From Deltaproteobacteria bacterium (GTDB taxonomy: Bacteria > Myxococcota_A > UBA9160), in contig DOUU01000116.1 in NCBI GenBank assembly GCA_003520425.1, positions 21,307 through 27,743 of the forward strand: a stretch of 6,437 bases of DNA. The letters run 5' to 3'. A program made the translations under genes and the position numbers. Every line of letters begins with the position of its first letter. The first letter of the stretch is position 1. Below are positions 1 through 6,391 of the stretch, piece after piece. The notes under the pieces were generated by a model. The model did not search any database. It worked only from the letters and a program-made list of their open reading frames with translations, and was not told the origin of the DNA.

Positions 1-235
1 CGACACCCCCGCCAACGACGCATGCCAAGACAAAGGCCAGACGCACGAGGGTGACGGAAATGTCGAATTGATCGGCGAGGCCGGCGCATACCCCGGCGAT
101 CATCTTTCCCTCCTCGCGCCGGGTCCACTCCATCGCCAGCACGTTGCCGTCCAGCCGCGAGCCGCAGAACCGGCACTTGACCGCTTCACTCCGAATCTCT
201 TCTGCGCAGTAGGGGCAAGTCTTCATGTCCGTCAT
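1..235 (-). CDS. Zinc-ribbon / PspC-domain protein (partial, 3' end outside window)
   Basis: The first 78 codons of a gene that runs off the left edge. Residues 7-24 form a small zinc ribbon, CPYC-x10-CRFC, of the type found at the N-terminus of many soluble or membrane-tethered bacterial proteins. From about residue 38 the sequence matches the start of a PspC domain: [17 protein letters not shown], then a segment [18 protein letters not shown] that begins the predicted membrane helix. PspC proteins sit in the inner membrane and, in the Psp system, sense envelope damage; the ribbon-PspC form is common but poorly characterised. The ATG at 235 overlaps the anti-sigma stop codon (ATGA) and has GGAGGTGA four bases upstream, so translation is probably coupled to the anti-sigma gene. 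A second ATG at 226 (Met4) is less well placed. The family call is firm; the role in stress sensing is inferred from domain and operon. Confidence 0.88.
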   Translation of the reverse strand, partial: MTDMKTCPYCAEEIRSEAVKCRFCGSRLDGNVLAMEWTRREEGKMIAGVCAGLADQFDISVTLVRLAFVLACVVGGGV

Positions 236-768
236 CCCGTCACCTCCGAAGTCGCTCGCTGCACCCGGCGGTGCGCGACGAAGGGGATTGAACCGTAAAC
301 GAACGCCATCCAGCCGGCGACACTCGCGAGATAGGCGCCCGCAAGGACGCTCAGGACCGGCTCCGGCACAAAGCCTGCGAGCAGTCGGCCGCCGAGGCGG
401 AGCACGAGCGTATTCCACACGAGCACGAGGGGAAGGGCGGCGGTTGCGACCCCGAACAGCCGCAGAAATTCACCGGCAAAGCCGCGAGGAAGCCTGGGCC
501 CGAGCGGCCCTGCGCGTGCCAGGGCAGGGCTCTGCGAGGAAAGCTCCGCGCGTCCGCGCAGCAGCGTGCGAGCGATGAGGGGCTCGGGCGGCGCCCCCGC
601 AGGCAGGGCGCGGAGGGCCTCGGCGACGGCGCGAAGCTCGGTCTCGACTTCGCGACAGGCGACGCAGGAGTCGAGGTGGGCGCGGATCTCGGAGCCCGGG
701 GTGCGCCGCTCAAGAAAGGCCTCCTCGAGCGCAGCACGGGCCGTTCGGCACGCGTCAGTAGATGACAT
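232..768 (-). CDS. Zinc-binding membrane anti-sigma factor (ZAS type)
   Basis: A 178-residue protein predicted to bind and hold the ECF sigma factor encoded just upstream. Near the N-terminus it has H31-x3-C35-x2-C38 (HLDSCVAC), the H-x3-C-x2-C signature of zinc-binding anti-sigma (zf-HC2) domains; Cys7 could supply a further ligand. A helical and then Pro/Ala-rich linker (about 40-100) leads to two hydrophobic segments, about 104-123 and 138-161, with a short charged cytoplasmic-looking tail. This is a membrane-anchored layout with almost no periplasmic domain between the helices. The start is taken at the ATG at 768 because GAGGAG precedes it by four bases and the zinc domain then falls at the usual distance; the frame stays open to an ATG at 810, deep in the sigma gene. 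It overlaps the sigma gene by 14 bp and the PspC gene by 4 bp, consistent with one co-translated message. The target sigma is inferred from position. Confidence 0.87.
   Translation of the reverse strand: MSSTDACRTARAALEEAFLERRTPGSEIRAHLDSCVACREVETELRAVAEALRALPAGAPPEPLIARTLLRGRAELSSQSPALARAGPLGPRLPRGFAGEFLRLFGVATAALPLVLVWNTLVLRLGGRLLAGFVPEPVLSVLAGAYLASVAGWMAFVYGSIPFVAHRRVQRATSEVTG
240..247 (-). promoter_or_regulatory. Ribosome binding site of the PspC-domain gene
   Basis: On the minus strand GGAGGTGA lies inside the last codons of the anti-sigma gene, four bases before the ATG at 235. It is a near-perfect Shine-Dalgarno match and decides this start over the internal ATG at 226. Confidence 0.75.
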
Positions 769-1318
769 CGTGCTCCTCAGTTTCTCCGCGCAGCGCGCGG
801 ACCGCCGCATGAAGACGGCTCTTCACCGTGCCCGGCGGCACGCCCACGATCTCCGCGATCTCGCGTTCGCCGAGATCCTCGAAGTATCGCAGCACGAGAA
901 CCTCGCGCAGACGCTCGGGCAGCCCTGCGAGTCGCTGCTGCGCATCGAGCTTGGCGTCGAGCGTGGCGGCGCCGGCCCTAGCCTCGGCTGCGGGGAGGGA
1001 TTGCAGCTGCGCCTGCTCGCGGGCTTCGAGCGCGCTCCGACGGGCGCTGTCACGGCAAAGGTTGTTTGCGATCTGGAAAAGCCACGTCGAAAAGCGCCGG
1101 GCCGGATCGAAGCTCTCCCGTGCGCGCACGACGCGCAGCCAGGTCTCTTGAAACAGGTCTTCCGCGCGCTGCGGCGAGGCCCGGCGCGAGAGAAACCCGA
1201 AGAGCCGCTGTCGGTAGCGCTGCAGCAAGAGTTCGAACGCGGTCGCTTCGCCGCGCTGCATGAGGACCATCAGGCTCTCATCCGACTCGGTCGTCGAGGG
1301 CCGGATCGGTTTGCGCAT
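755..1318 (-). CDS. ECF-subfamily RNA polymerase sigma factor (RpoE-like)
   Basis: A group 4 (extracytoplasmic function) sigma factor of 187 residues that directs RNA polymerase to a small set of promoters. Region 2 spans about 24-95, with the core-binding segment AEDLFQETWLRVV (52-64) and the -10 recognition segment FSTWLFQIANNLCRDSARR (76-94). An Ala/Glu-rich linker follows. Region 4 (about 127-178) carries the -35-binding helix-turn-helix GEREIAEIVGVPPGTVKSRL. No region 1.1 or 3 is present, as expected for ECF factors. It is the first gene of a three-gene operon with its probable anti-sigma and a PspC protein. The start is uncertain: ATG at 1318 gives the typical N-terminus but only a weak GGGG ahead of it; ATG 1333 and GTG 1366 are in frame and would add 5 or 16 residues. 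An ECF-type promoter upstream (1435-1462) suggests it activates its own operon. The ECF subgroup cannot be assigned by eye. Confidence 0.93.
   Translation of the reverse strand: MRKPIRPSTTESDESLMVLMQRGEATAFELLLQRYRQRLFGFLSRRASPQRAEDLFQETWLRVVRARESFDPARRFSTWLFQIANNLCRDSARRSALEAREQAQLQSLPAAEARAGAATLDAKLDAQQRLAGLPERLREVLVLRYFEDLGEREIAEIVGVPPGTVKSRLHAAVRALRGETEEHDVIY
773..778 (-). promoter_or_regulatory. Ribosome binding site of the anti-sigma gene
   Basis: Minus-strand GAGGAG lies four bases upstream of the ATG at 768, inside the 3' end of the sigma gene. It supports the 768 start over the longer reading from 810 and suggests translational coupling with the sigma factor. Confidence 0.7.
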
Positions 1319-1434
1319 CCCCGTGGGCCGCATCGTCGCAGAGCGTAACCCTTGCCATCCCGGCACCGCCCACCACGCAGTCCTGGGGCATTCCGCTCCG
1401 CGAACCCCGCGGAGAAAGCGCCCTTGTGCTCGGT

Positions 1435-1462
1435 GATACGCACGAGGCGACGGAAAGGTTCA
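1435..1462 (-). promoter_or_regulatory. Candidate ECF-type promoter of the sigma/anti-sigma/PspC operon
   Basis: Minus strand: TGAACC (1462-1457), exactly 16 bp, then CGTATC (1440-1435). An AAC-containing -35 and a CGT-containing -10 separated by about 16 bp is the general architecture of ECF-sigma promoters (for example TGAAAC-N16-CGTA for Bacillus SigW). Transcription would start near 1428, leaving a leader of about 110 nt before the sigma ATG. The position just upstream of the sigma gene fits autoregulation. Evidence is motif and spacing only; specificity of this particular sigma is unknown. Confidence 0.45.
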
Positions 1463-1497
1463 CGGGCCAGCCTGTCTCCTTCGCTACGGTCCTTGCC

Positions 1498-1505
1498 AGG
1501 GAGGT
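1498..1505 (+). promoter_or_regulatory. Ribosome binding site fixing the flavoprotein start
   Basis: AGGGAGGT with its GGAGG core five bases ahead of GTG 1510. This strong match argues for the GTG at 1510 rather than the upstream in-frame GTG at 1426, which has no comparable site. Confidence 0.7.
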
Positions 1506-1509
1506 CTGC

Positions 1510-2871
1510 GTGCGGCCGCTGCGGGTCGTGGTGATCGGGGCGGGCCTCGCGGGCCTCGAGGCGGCGCTGCGCCTCGAGCGCGCGGGGATCGGCGTCATTT
1601 TGATCGAGCGGGAGCCGCATCCCGGCGGACGGGCGGCGGGGAGCCTCCTCCATGGCTTTCGCTTTACACCCGGCGCCCACGCCTTCCGGTCTGGCGACCA
1701 AAGGCTCCTCGAGCGGGTGGCTTCTCTCGGTCTTGGCCTCGAGATCGACCCCCTTCCGGCGGGCTCGGAAGGACAGCTGCTGCGCGATCGGGTGAGCGCG
1801 ATCCATCCGACACGGCTGCGCGGAATCGCTCGCCTGCCCGGAGCGGGTCTGGGAGGGCTTCGGCTTCCCCGGATCCAGCGCCTGCTCGCCCGATACGCGC
1901 GCGTGCTCGACACGCAGGCGCCCGAGCGGGCGGCGGGGATCGACGACCGAAGTGCTTTCGAGTTTGGGCGCCTCTACTTCGGCCGGCGGCTCGCCGAACG
2001 CTGGATCGAGGCGACGCTCGCGGAAGTGACGCTCGGCGACGCCCGAGAAACGAGCCGTGTCTTGTTCCTGGTGCGGCATGGACTCGGCGATGGCGCACGG
2101 CGAGTCGTGCTGCGCTCCGGTGTCGGGGTGCTCGTGGAGGCCATGGCCAAGGGCCGAACCCTGCAGCTCGGCGTCGATGCGGCCGCGCTCGAGCGCTCGG
2201 CCGCGGGAGGCCTGCGCATCGTCGCTGCCGGCGCCTCCTCCGCTTCGTTCGAGGCGGACGCGGTCGTGTGTGCAACGCCACCGGCCGAGGCCGCGCGCAT
2301 CGCGAACCCTCTTCTCTCGTACGCGGAACGGGCTTTCTTCGCCGAGTCGCGTGCGGTGGCCTCTGTCGTCCTCAGCGTCGGACTCGCTTGCGAGCGCGGT
2401 CTCGGGCCGCGCCGCATCCGAATCCCGCCGGTGGAGGCGCTTCCGCTCAGCCACGTCGCCATCGAAACGGGCAGCCGGGGGGAGGCCATTCCGGCCGGAC
2501 ACGCCGTGGTGACGCTGATCGCCCGCGATGCTTGGAGTCGGCCTCACCTTGCTGCGCCTGCGGAGGTGGTGGAGAAGGAGCTCCTCGTGCACGGAGAGCG
2601 CATTGTCCCAGTGCTGGCCCACACGCCGCTTTTCACGCAGCTTGCGCGCTGGGAATCCGCGTACCCGCGCTTCGATGTCGGACGGTTTCGCGCGATCGGG
2701 CGTTTCCAGACTATCCAGGAGCAGGCACGGCGCGATGGCCGAAGGCTCTACTTCGCAGGCGACTACCTTGTGGGACCCTGCATGGAAGGTGCGCTGGCTT
2801 CCGGTGCGCGGGCCGCCCAAGCGGTGCTCACCGATCTCGGGGTTCGGCCGCCTCGAGGCGAGCGACCGTGA
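1510..2871 (+). CDS. FAD-dependent amine oxidase / protoporphyrinogen oxidase-like flavoprotein
   Basis: A 453-residue flavoprotein. The N-terminal Rossmann motif is VVVIGAGLAGLEAALRLE (6-23), with Glu33 ending the second strand and PGGRA (38-42), the usual FAD-binding set of the amine oxidase/phytoene desaturase/PPOX superfamily. The C-terminal FAD motif is at 413-436 (LYFAGDYLVGPCMEGALASG, then ARAA). RWESAYPRFDVGRF just before it resembles the W-x-x-A-x-P-x-(Y/F) region of protoporphyrinogen oxidases and related desaturases. The substrate cannot be read from the sequence: HemY/HemG-like porphyrinogen oxidase, a carotenoid/squalene-type desaturase or an uncharacterised NAD(P)-binding oxidoreductase are all possible, and no haem or isoprenoid gene lies nearby. 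GTG 1510 is chosen as start because of its ribosome binding site and because it puts the Rossmann strand at the very N-terminus, as is normal. It is divergent from the sigma gene, and its last 44 bp overlap the 3' end of mutS2 on the other strand. Confidence 0.85.
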   Translation: MRPLRVVVIGAGLAGLEAALRLERAGIGVILIEREPHPGGRAAGSLLHGFRFTPGAHAFRSGDQRLLERVASLGLGLEIDPLPAGSEGQLLRDRVSAIHPTRLRGIARLPGAGLGGLRLPRIQRLLARYARVLDTQAPERAAGIDDRSAFEFGRLYFGRRLAERWIEATLAEVTLGDARETSRVLFLVRHGLGDGARRVVLRSGVGVLVEAMAKGRTLQLGVDAAALERSAAGGLRIVAAGASSASFEADAVVCATPPAEAARIANPLLSYAERAFFAESRAVASVVLSVGLACERGLGPRRIRIPPVEALPLSHVAIETGSRGEAIPAGHAVVTLIARDAWSRPHLAAPAEVVEKELLVHGERIVPVLAHTPLFTQLARWESAYPRFDVGRFRAIGRFQTIQEQARRDGRRLYFAGDYLVGPCMEGALASGARAAQAVLTDLGVRPPRGERP

Positions 2872-5305
2872 CGCCGTCGCCCCCTTGCTGGGGATCACCG
2901 CGCAGGAAGGAAACCACATAGGGCGAGCTTGCGAGATGCGCGCGCACGGCGTCGCGCAACGCGCCGCTGCCAAGACCATGCAGCACGAGGAGCGACCGCT
3001 GCCCGGCGAGAGCGGCGCGGTCGAGGCTCACGACGAGCCGCCCGAGCGCTTCCTCCACCCGCAGTCCGCGCAGGTCGCAGGTCGGGAGCGCTTCTCCGAG
3101 CGCCGCCTTCTCGGCGACGGCCCGGCTGGCCTCCGCCAACTCCACCGCCACTTTGGGCGGTCCCCGCCTTGCGTCGACGGCGCCCTCCCTCGCGTCTCCG
3201 GGGGTGGGCCGGTCCTGTGCGGCGAGCCGGTCCATCGGGAGAACAAGCCGCGCTGCGCCCACCTGGACCGACACGCGGCCGCGTCGGTCGGGAAGGGCCA
3301 CCAGCACCGCGTCTCCTCCTCCGCGCACGCGGACCACGTCGCCGGGCTTGGCCTCGCGCCAGTTCACAGGGCAGGCCGGCGGCTCCGGCATCGGGCTCTC
3401 CGCCTGAGCCGCCTGCGCTGCGGCGTCTGCCTCCGCTTCGAGGGACTGGAGCCTTTCGCGGGCATGGGCGGCATCGCGGGCACCGCCGCCACGCTGGAGG
3501 TCGCGGATCACGGCAGCCACCTCCGCGTGCGCACCGCGGAAGGCTTGATCGAGATCCTCGCGCATGCGGCGGAACAGCTCTTCCCGGCGCGCCTCAAGCT
3601 TTGCGAGCTTCGCGCGGTATTCGGCCCGGGTGGCCTCCGACTCTGCACGCAGCCTCAGCGCCTCGCTGCGCTCGCGCTCGAGAGCCGCCCGGTTCGAAGC
3701 GAGTTCCGAGAGCGTGTGGTCGAGCCGGCGGTCGTCGCGCTCGAGCAGCACGTTGGCGCGCTCGAGGACCTCGGGCCGCAGGCCCATTCGAGCCGCGACC
3801 GCCGTCGCCGAAGAGACGCCCGCCAGGCCCTGATGCAAACGGTAGGTCGGCGCGAGCGTGTCGGGGTCGAACTCCACACACGCGTTGGCGAAGCGCGGAT
3901 CCACCGCCGCCATCTCCTTCAGCAAGTTGAAGTGCGTGGTGACGACGACGCGCGCGCCCGCATCCGCGAGCGCCTCGAGGATCGCTTGGGCGAGCGCTGC
4001 ACCCTCGCTCGGATCGGTCCCGACTCCGATCTCGTCGAGCACGATGAGCGAGTGGGGTGTGGCCTCCTCCACGATGCGCGCGAGGTTGGCCAGGTGGGCG
4101 GAGAACGTGGAGAGGCTTTCCCGAAGGTTCTGCTCATCGCCGATGTCCGCGAGGAGCGCGTCCACCAGGTCGGCGCGGCAGCCCGGCGCGGCCGGGACGT
4201 GAAGGCCCGCCCGCACACACAGCGCAGCGAGTGCAAGACACTTGAGCGCGACCGTCTTCCCCCCGGCATTCGGTCCCGAAAGCACGAGCACGGTATAACT
4301 CTCCCCGAGCCGCAGGTCGTTCGGCACCACCCGCTCCGGGAGGAGGAGCGGGTGGCGCAGCTGGGGCAGCACGAACACGCCCTCGCGTCGCACGACGGGC
4401 TCCACGGCATCCATCTCCTGCGAAAGCCAACCCCGCGCGAATGCCAGGTCGATGGCCTCGAGGGCGCTGAGCCCTGCCTCGAGCGCCAGGAGCTCTCGAC
4501 TCGCCTGTTCCGAGAGCGCCCGCAGGACCCGCAGCGTCTCGCGCTCCACGGCGAGCTCCGCCTGCTTCAAGCGGTTGTTGAGCTCCACCACTGCCTCAGG
4601 CTCGACGAAGAGCGTGGTCCCCGAGCCCGATGCGTCATGGACGATGCCGCGCACGCGGGCGCGCGCATCGGAGCGGACGGGCAGGACGAAGCGACCGTTG
4701 CGCATTGTCACGAAGCTGTCGGAGAGAGCTGCCACAACTTCGGGATCGCGCAGATACGCATCCAGGCGGCGCTGGAGCTCTGCAGCGAGGCCGCGCGCCT
4801 CTCGCCGGGCGTCCGCCAGAGCCGGCGACGCCGAGTCTCTCACCTCGCCCTCGGCCTCGATGCAAAGATCGATCTCGTCTTCGAGGTCGCGCAGATCCGC
4901 AATGCCCGCTGCGTGCGCGAGCAGATGCGGTGCTTCGGCCGCTTGACGGGACAGGAAGCGCTCGGTGGCGTGCAGGGCGGAGAGTGCGGCGCGCAGGTCG
5001 AGCAGCTCGCGGGCCCCGAGGACCCCGCCCTTGCCGAGCCTGCGCAGCGTGGGTTCGAGGTCTTGAAGACCGCCGAGCGGTGGCGCTTGGCCTTGGTCCA
5101 AGAGATGGCGTGCTTCCGAGGTTTCGCGCAGCAGCGCGAGAGCGGCTTCCAGGGACTGCGCGAACAGCGTCTGCGGGGTGGCACCACCTTGCGCTGTGGC
5201 GCAGCGTGCGCGCCCGCGCGGCGTGTGCGTGTGCGCGGCGAGCCGCTCGATGAGCTCTGGCCATTCAAGACGCAGAAGGATCTTGTCTGACACACGGAAC
5301 GCCAT
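2828..5305 (-). CDS. mutS2: MutS2 family ATPase/endonuclease with C-terminal Smr domain
   Basis: An 825-residue MutS2 protein, slightly longer than the usual ~780. In order: MutS-like core/lever helices (about 1-330) including FVLPVRSDARARVRGIVHD (206-224) and SGSGTTLFVEP, highly characteristic of MutS2; the ABC-type ATPase with Walker A GPNAGGKT (344-351), the conserved block DIGDEQNLRESLSTFSAHL (388-405), Walker B LIVLDEIGVGTDP (420-432) and TTHF (456-459); a long coiled coil (about 515-635); a KOW-like beta segment (about 650-695); and a Smr domain (743-817) with DLRG and HGLGSGALR. There are no mismatch-recognition domain I residues, as expected. In different species MutS2 has been linked to suppression of recombination and, in Bacillus (RqcU), to rescue of collided ribosomes, with Smr as nuclease or ribosome-splitting module; which applies here is unknown. 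The start is ATG 5305, giving the standard N-terminus, but without a Shine-Dalgarno sequence. Divergent from murQ. Confidence 0.97.
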   Translation of the reverse strand: MAFRVSDKILLRLEWPELIERLAAHTHTPRGRARCATAQGGATPQTLFAQSLEAALALLRETSEARHLLDQGQAPPLGGLQDLEPTLRRLGKGGVLGARELLDLRAALSALHATERFLSRQAAEAPHLLAHAAGIADLRDLEDEIDLCIEAEGEVRDSASPALADARREARGLAAELQRRLDAYLRDPEVVAALSDSFVTMRNGRFVLPVRSDARARVRGIVHDASGSGTTLFVEPEAVVELNNRLKQAELAVERETLRVLRALSEQASRELLALEAGLSALEAIDLAFARGWLSQEMDAVEPVVRREGVFVLPQLRHPLLLPERVVPNDLRLGESYTVLVLSGPNAGGKTVALKCLALAALCVRAGLHVPAAPGCRADLVDALLADIGDEQNLRESLSTFSAHLANLARIVEEATPHSLIVLDEIGVGTDPSEGAALAQAILEALADAGARVVVTTHFNLLKEMAAVDPRFANACVEFDPDTLAPTYRLHQGLAGVSSATAVAARMGLRPEVLERANVLLERDDRRLDHTLSELASNRAALERERSEALRLRAESEATRAEYRAKLAKLEARREELFRRMREDLDQAFRGAHAEVAAVIRDLQRGGGARDAAHARERLQSLEAEADAAAQAAQAESPMPEPPACPVNWREAKPGDVVRVRGGGDAVLVALPDRRGRVSVQVGAARLVLPMDRLAAQDRPTPGDAREGAVDARRGPPKVAVELAEASRAVAEKAALGEALPTCDLRGLRVEEALGRLVVSLDRAALAGQRSLLVLHGLGSGALRDAVRAHLASSPYVVSFLRGDPQQGGDGVTVARLEAAEPRDR

Positions 5306-5311
5306 GTGGGG

Positions 5312-5317
5312 ATTGTA
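5312..5317 (-). promoter_or_regulatory. Candidate -10 element of mutS2, placed for a leaderless transcript
   Basis: Minus-strand TACAAT (5/6 match to TATAAT) ends six bases before the mutS2 ATG. A start about seven bases downstream would fall at or next to the A of the ATG, giving a leaderless message, which agrees with the lack of a Shine-Dalgarno sequence. The -35 region (AGCTGA at 17-bp spacing) is weak, so the call rests on the -10 and its position. Confidence 0.4.
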
Positions 5318-5369
5318 CCCGGCGTCTCCTCCATTCAGCTTGACCGGCGATCGGCCGAAATCCGGGAGG

Positions 5370-6212
5370 ATGGGGAAGAAGCGAGACGACGAGATCCTGA
5401 CCGAGTCGGTGCTCGAGTCGACGCGGAACCTCGACCGCTTCAGTGTGGATGAAATCCTGGCGGCGATCCACCGGGAGGATTGCCGCGCCGTCGATGCAGT
5501 GGGCGCGGTGCTCCCGGAGGTGGCGCGCGCGGTGGCCGCGCTGTCGCTGGTCCTTCAAGGCGGAGGGCGCTGGTTCAACGTGGGCGCGGGGACCAGCGGT
5601 CGAATGGGAGCGATCGATGCGGCGGAAATCCCCCCGACCTTCGGCTACCCGCTTGACCGCGTGCAGGCCGTGGTCGCTGGCGGGCCGCAAGCCCTGGTGC
5701 GGTCGGTCGAAGGCGCCGAAGACGATGCCCTCGCCGCACGACGAGCGCTGCGAGAGCGTGGGCTCTTGCCGGGCGATGCGGTCGTCGCGATCTCCGCGAG
5801 CGGCCGCACACCTTTCGCGCTCGGCGCACTGGAGGAGGCGCGCGAGGAGGGCGCGCGTCGCATCGCGATCACCTGCGATCCGCACTCTCCTCTCGCCAAG
5901 GCCGCGGAGATCGCGATTGCGCCGCTCGTCGGCCCCGAGGTGATCGCTGGCTCCACGCGCATGAAGGGAGGCCTCGCCCAGAAGATGGTCCTTCACCTGC
6001 TCTCGACCGCGGTCATGGTGCGCCTGGGGCGGGTGGAGGGAAATCTCATGACGAACCTCCGTCCCGCTTCGAGCAAGCTCGCGCGCCGAGCGCTGCGCAT
6101 CGTGATGTCTCTGGCTGGCGTGAGCGAAGAGGAGGCGGAGCAGTTGCTTGCCGCATCCCGGGGTCGCGTCTACGAGGCGGTGGCGCTCGGACGCAGGCGG
6201 CGCCGGAGATAG
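5370..6212 (+). CDS. murQ: N-acetylmuramic acid 6-phosphate etherase (MurQ), short C-terminus
   Basis: MurQ cleaves the D-lactyl ether of MurNAc-6-phosphate to give GlcNAc-6-phosphate and D-lactate in cytoplasmic recycling of peptidoglycan amino sugars. The 280-residue product has the family's SIS (sugar isomerase) fold signatures: GAGTSGRMGAIDAAEIPPTF (72-91, with Glu86 at the catalytic acid position), VEGAED (113-118, carrying the second conserved glutamate), ISASGRTPFALGAL (141-154), and the hallmark VGPEVIAGSTRMKGGLAQK (187-205) followed by GNLM (224-227). The usual length is about 300; this one ends soon after EEEAEQLLAASRGRVYEAVA in six consecutive arginines, so the final UBA-like helical repeat seems missing. 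The active-site region is complete. ATG 5370 gives the normal N-terminus; GGGAGG abuts it with no spacer, which is unusual, and TTG 5340 is an alternative. No sugar kinase, amidase or PTS gene is adjacent, so this is a stand-alone murQ in what is visible. It is divergent from mutS2 with 64 bp between them. Confidence 0.95.
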   Translation: MGKKRDDEILTESVLESTRNLDRFSVDEILAAIHREDCRAVDAVGAVLPEVARAVAALSLVLQGGGRWFNVGAGTSGRMGAIDAAEIPPTFGYPLDRVQAVVAGGPQALVRSVEGAEDDALAARRALRERGLLPGDAVVAISASGRTPFALGALEEAREEGARRIAITCDPHSPLAKAAEIAIAPLVGPEVIAGSTRMKGGLAQKMVLHLLSTAVMVRLGRVEGNLMTNLRPASSKLARRALRIVMSLAGVSEEEAEQLLAASRGRVYEAVALGRRRRRR

Positions 6213-6261
6213 CCGCCCCGCGTGCCGGATCGAAACGCGCGCGCTCCCAGGGTCTGCGCGC

Positions 6262-6275
6262 AGGGCACACGCCCT
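6262..6275 (+). terminator. Weak hairpin downstream of murQ
   Basis: AGGGC-ACAC-GCCCT makes a 5-bp stem with a 4-base loop about 50 bp after the murQ stop, next to a perfect 10-bp palindrome CTGCGCGCAG (6254-6263). The following bases are CTTCATCG rather than a T tract, so intrinsic termination is doubtful. It is recorded as the only candidate structure in the gap between murQ and the transposase remnant. Confidence 0.2.
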
Positions 6276-6301
6276 CTTCATCGTATACACGAGAGAGAAG
6301 T

Positions 6302-6391
6302 ACGGCGTGGCGGCTGGACTAGAACCGCCATCGGCCGCACAGCGCGCTGAACAATCTCACACCGGAGGAGTTTGCCCAAAGAGCGGCTTAA
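6302..6391 (+). pseudogene. 3' remnant of an IS3-family transposase (OrfB, DDE integrase C-terminus) with in-frame stop
   Basis: The plus-strand frame reads TAWRLD-stop-NRHRPHSALNN, then LTPEEFAQRAA and TAA at 6389-6391. This is the conserved C-terminal tail of IS3-family OrfB transposases, in which W-R-x-D-Y-N-x-x-R-P-H-S-x-L-x-x-x-T-P-x-E-F-A is typical. The codon at 6320-6322 is TAG exactly where the family has tyrosine (TAT or TAC), a single-base nonsense change. Upstream of about 6302 the similarity stops: the preceding bases show no catalytic-core residues, so nearly all of the transposase is missing. The product cannot be functional. The family call is good; the group within IS3 (for example IS407, IS2 or IS3 proper) cannot be settled from about 30 codons. 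Confidence 0.78.

Noticed and set aside
1426..1509. N-terminal extension of the flavoprotein from GTG 1426
   Set aside because: It would place 28 unconserved residues before the Rossmann strand and cover the candidate sigma promoter; GTG 1510 has a much better ribosome binding site.
1270..2979. A 569-codon open frame on the minus strand opposite the flavoprotein gene
   Set aside because: It has low-complexity composition and no motifs, and it covers a clear flavoprotein and runs into two neighbouring genes. It is a GC-driven shadow frame.
2528..5290. A 920-codon open frame on the plus strand, antisense to mutS2
   Set aside because: The translation is rich in Arg, His and Gly with no recognisable domain, while the opposite strand encodes a complete MutS2 with all motifs. 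Long antisense frames are expected opposite GC-rich genes.
5340..5345. TTGACC as a -35 element for murQ
   Set aside because: The sequence is a good -35 match, but at 16-18 bp spacing there is no -10 resemblance (CGGGAG and similar), and it overlaps a possible alternative TTG start.
5178..5369. N-terminal extension of MurQ to an ATG at 5178 inside mutS2
   Set aside because: The added 64 residues lie mostly antisense to the start of mutS2 and match nothing in MurQ, whose normal N-terminus begins near the ATG at 5370.
5265..6290. A 341-codon minus-strand frame opposite murQ
   Set aside because: It has no motifs, while MurQ signatures on the plus strand explain the coding constraint.
6309..6329. 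GGCGG...CCGCC hairpin in the 3' region
   Set aside because: It falls inside the transposase remnant's coding sequence, has only five base pairs with an 11-base loop, and lacks a T tract.
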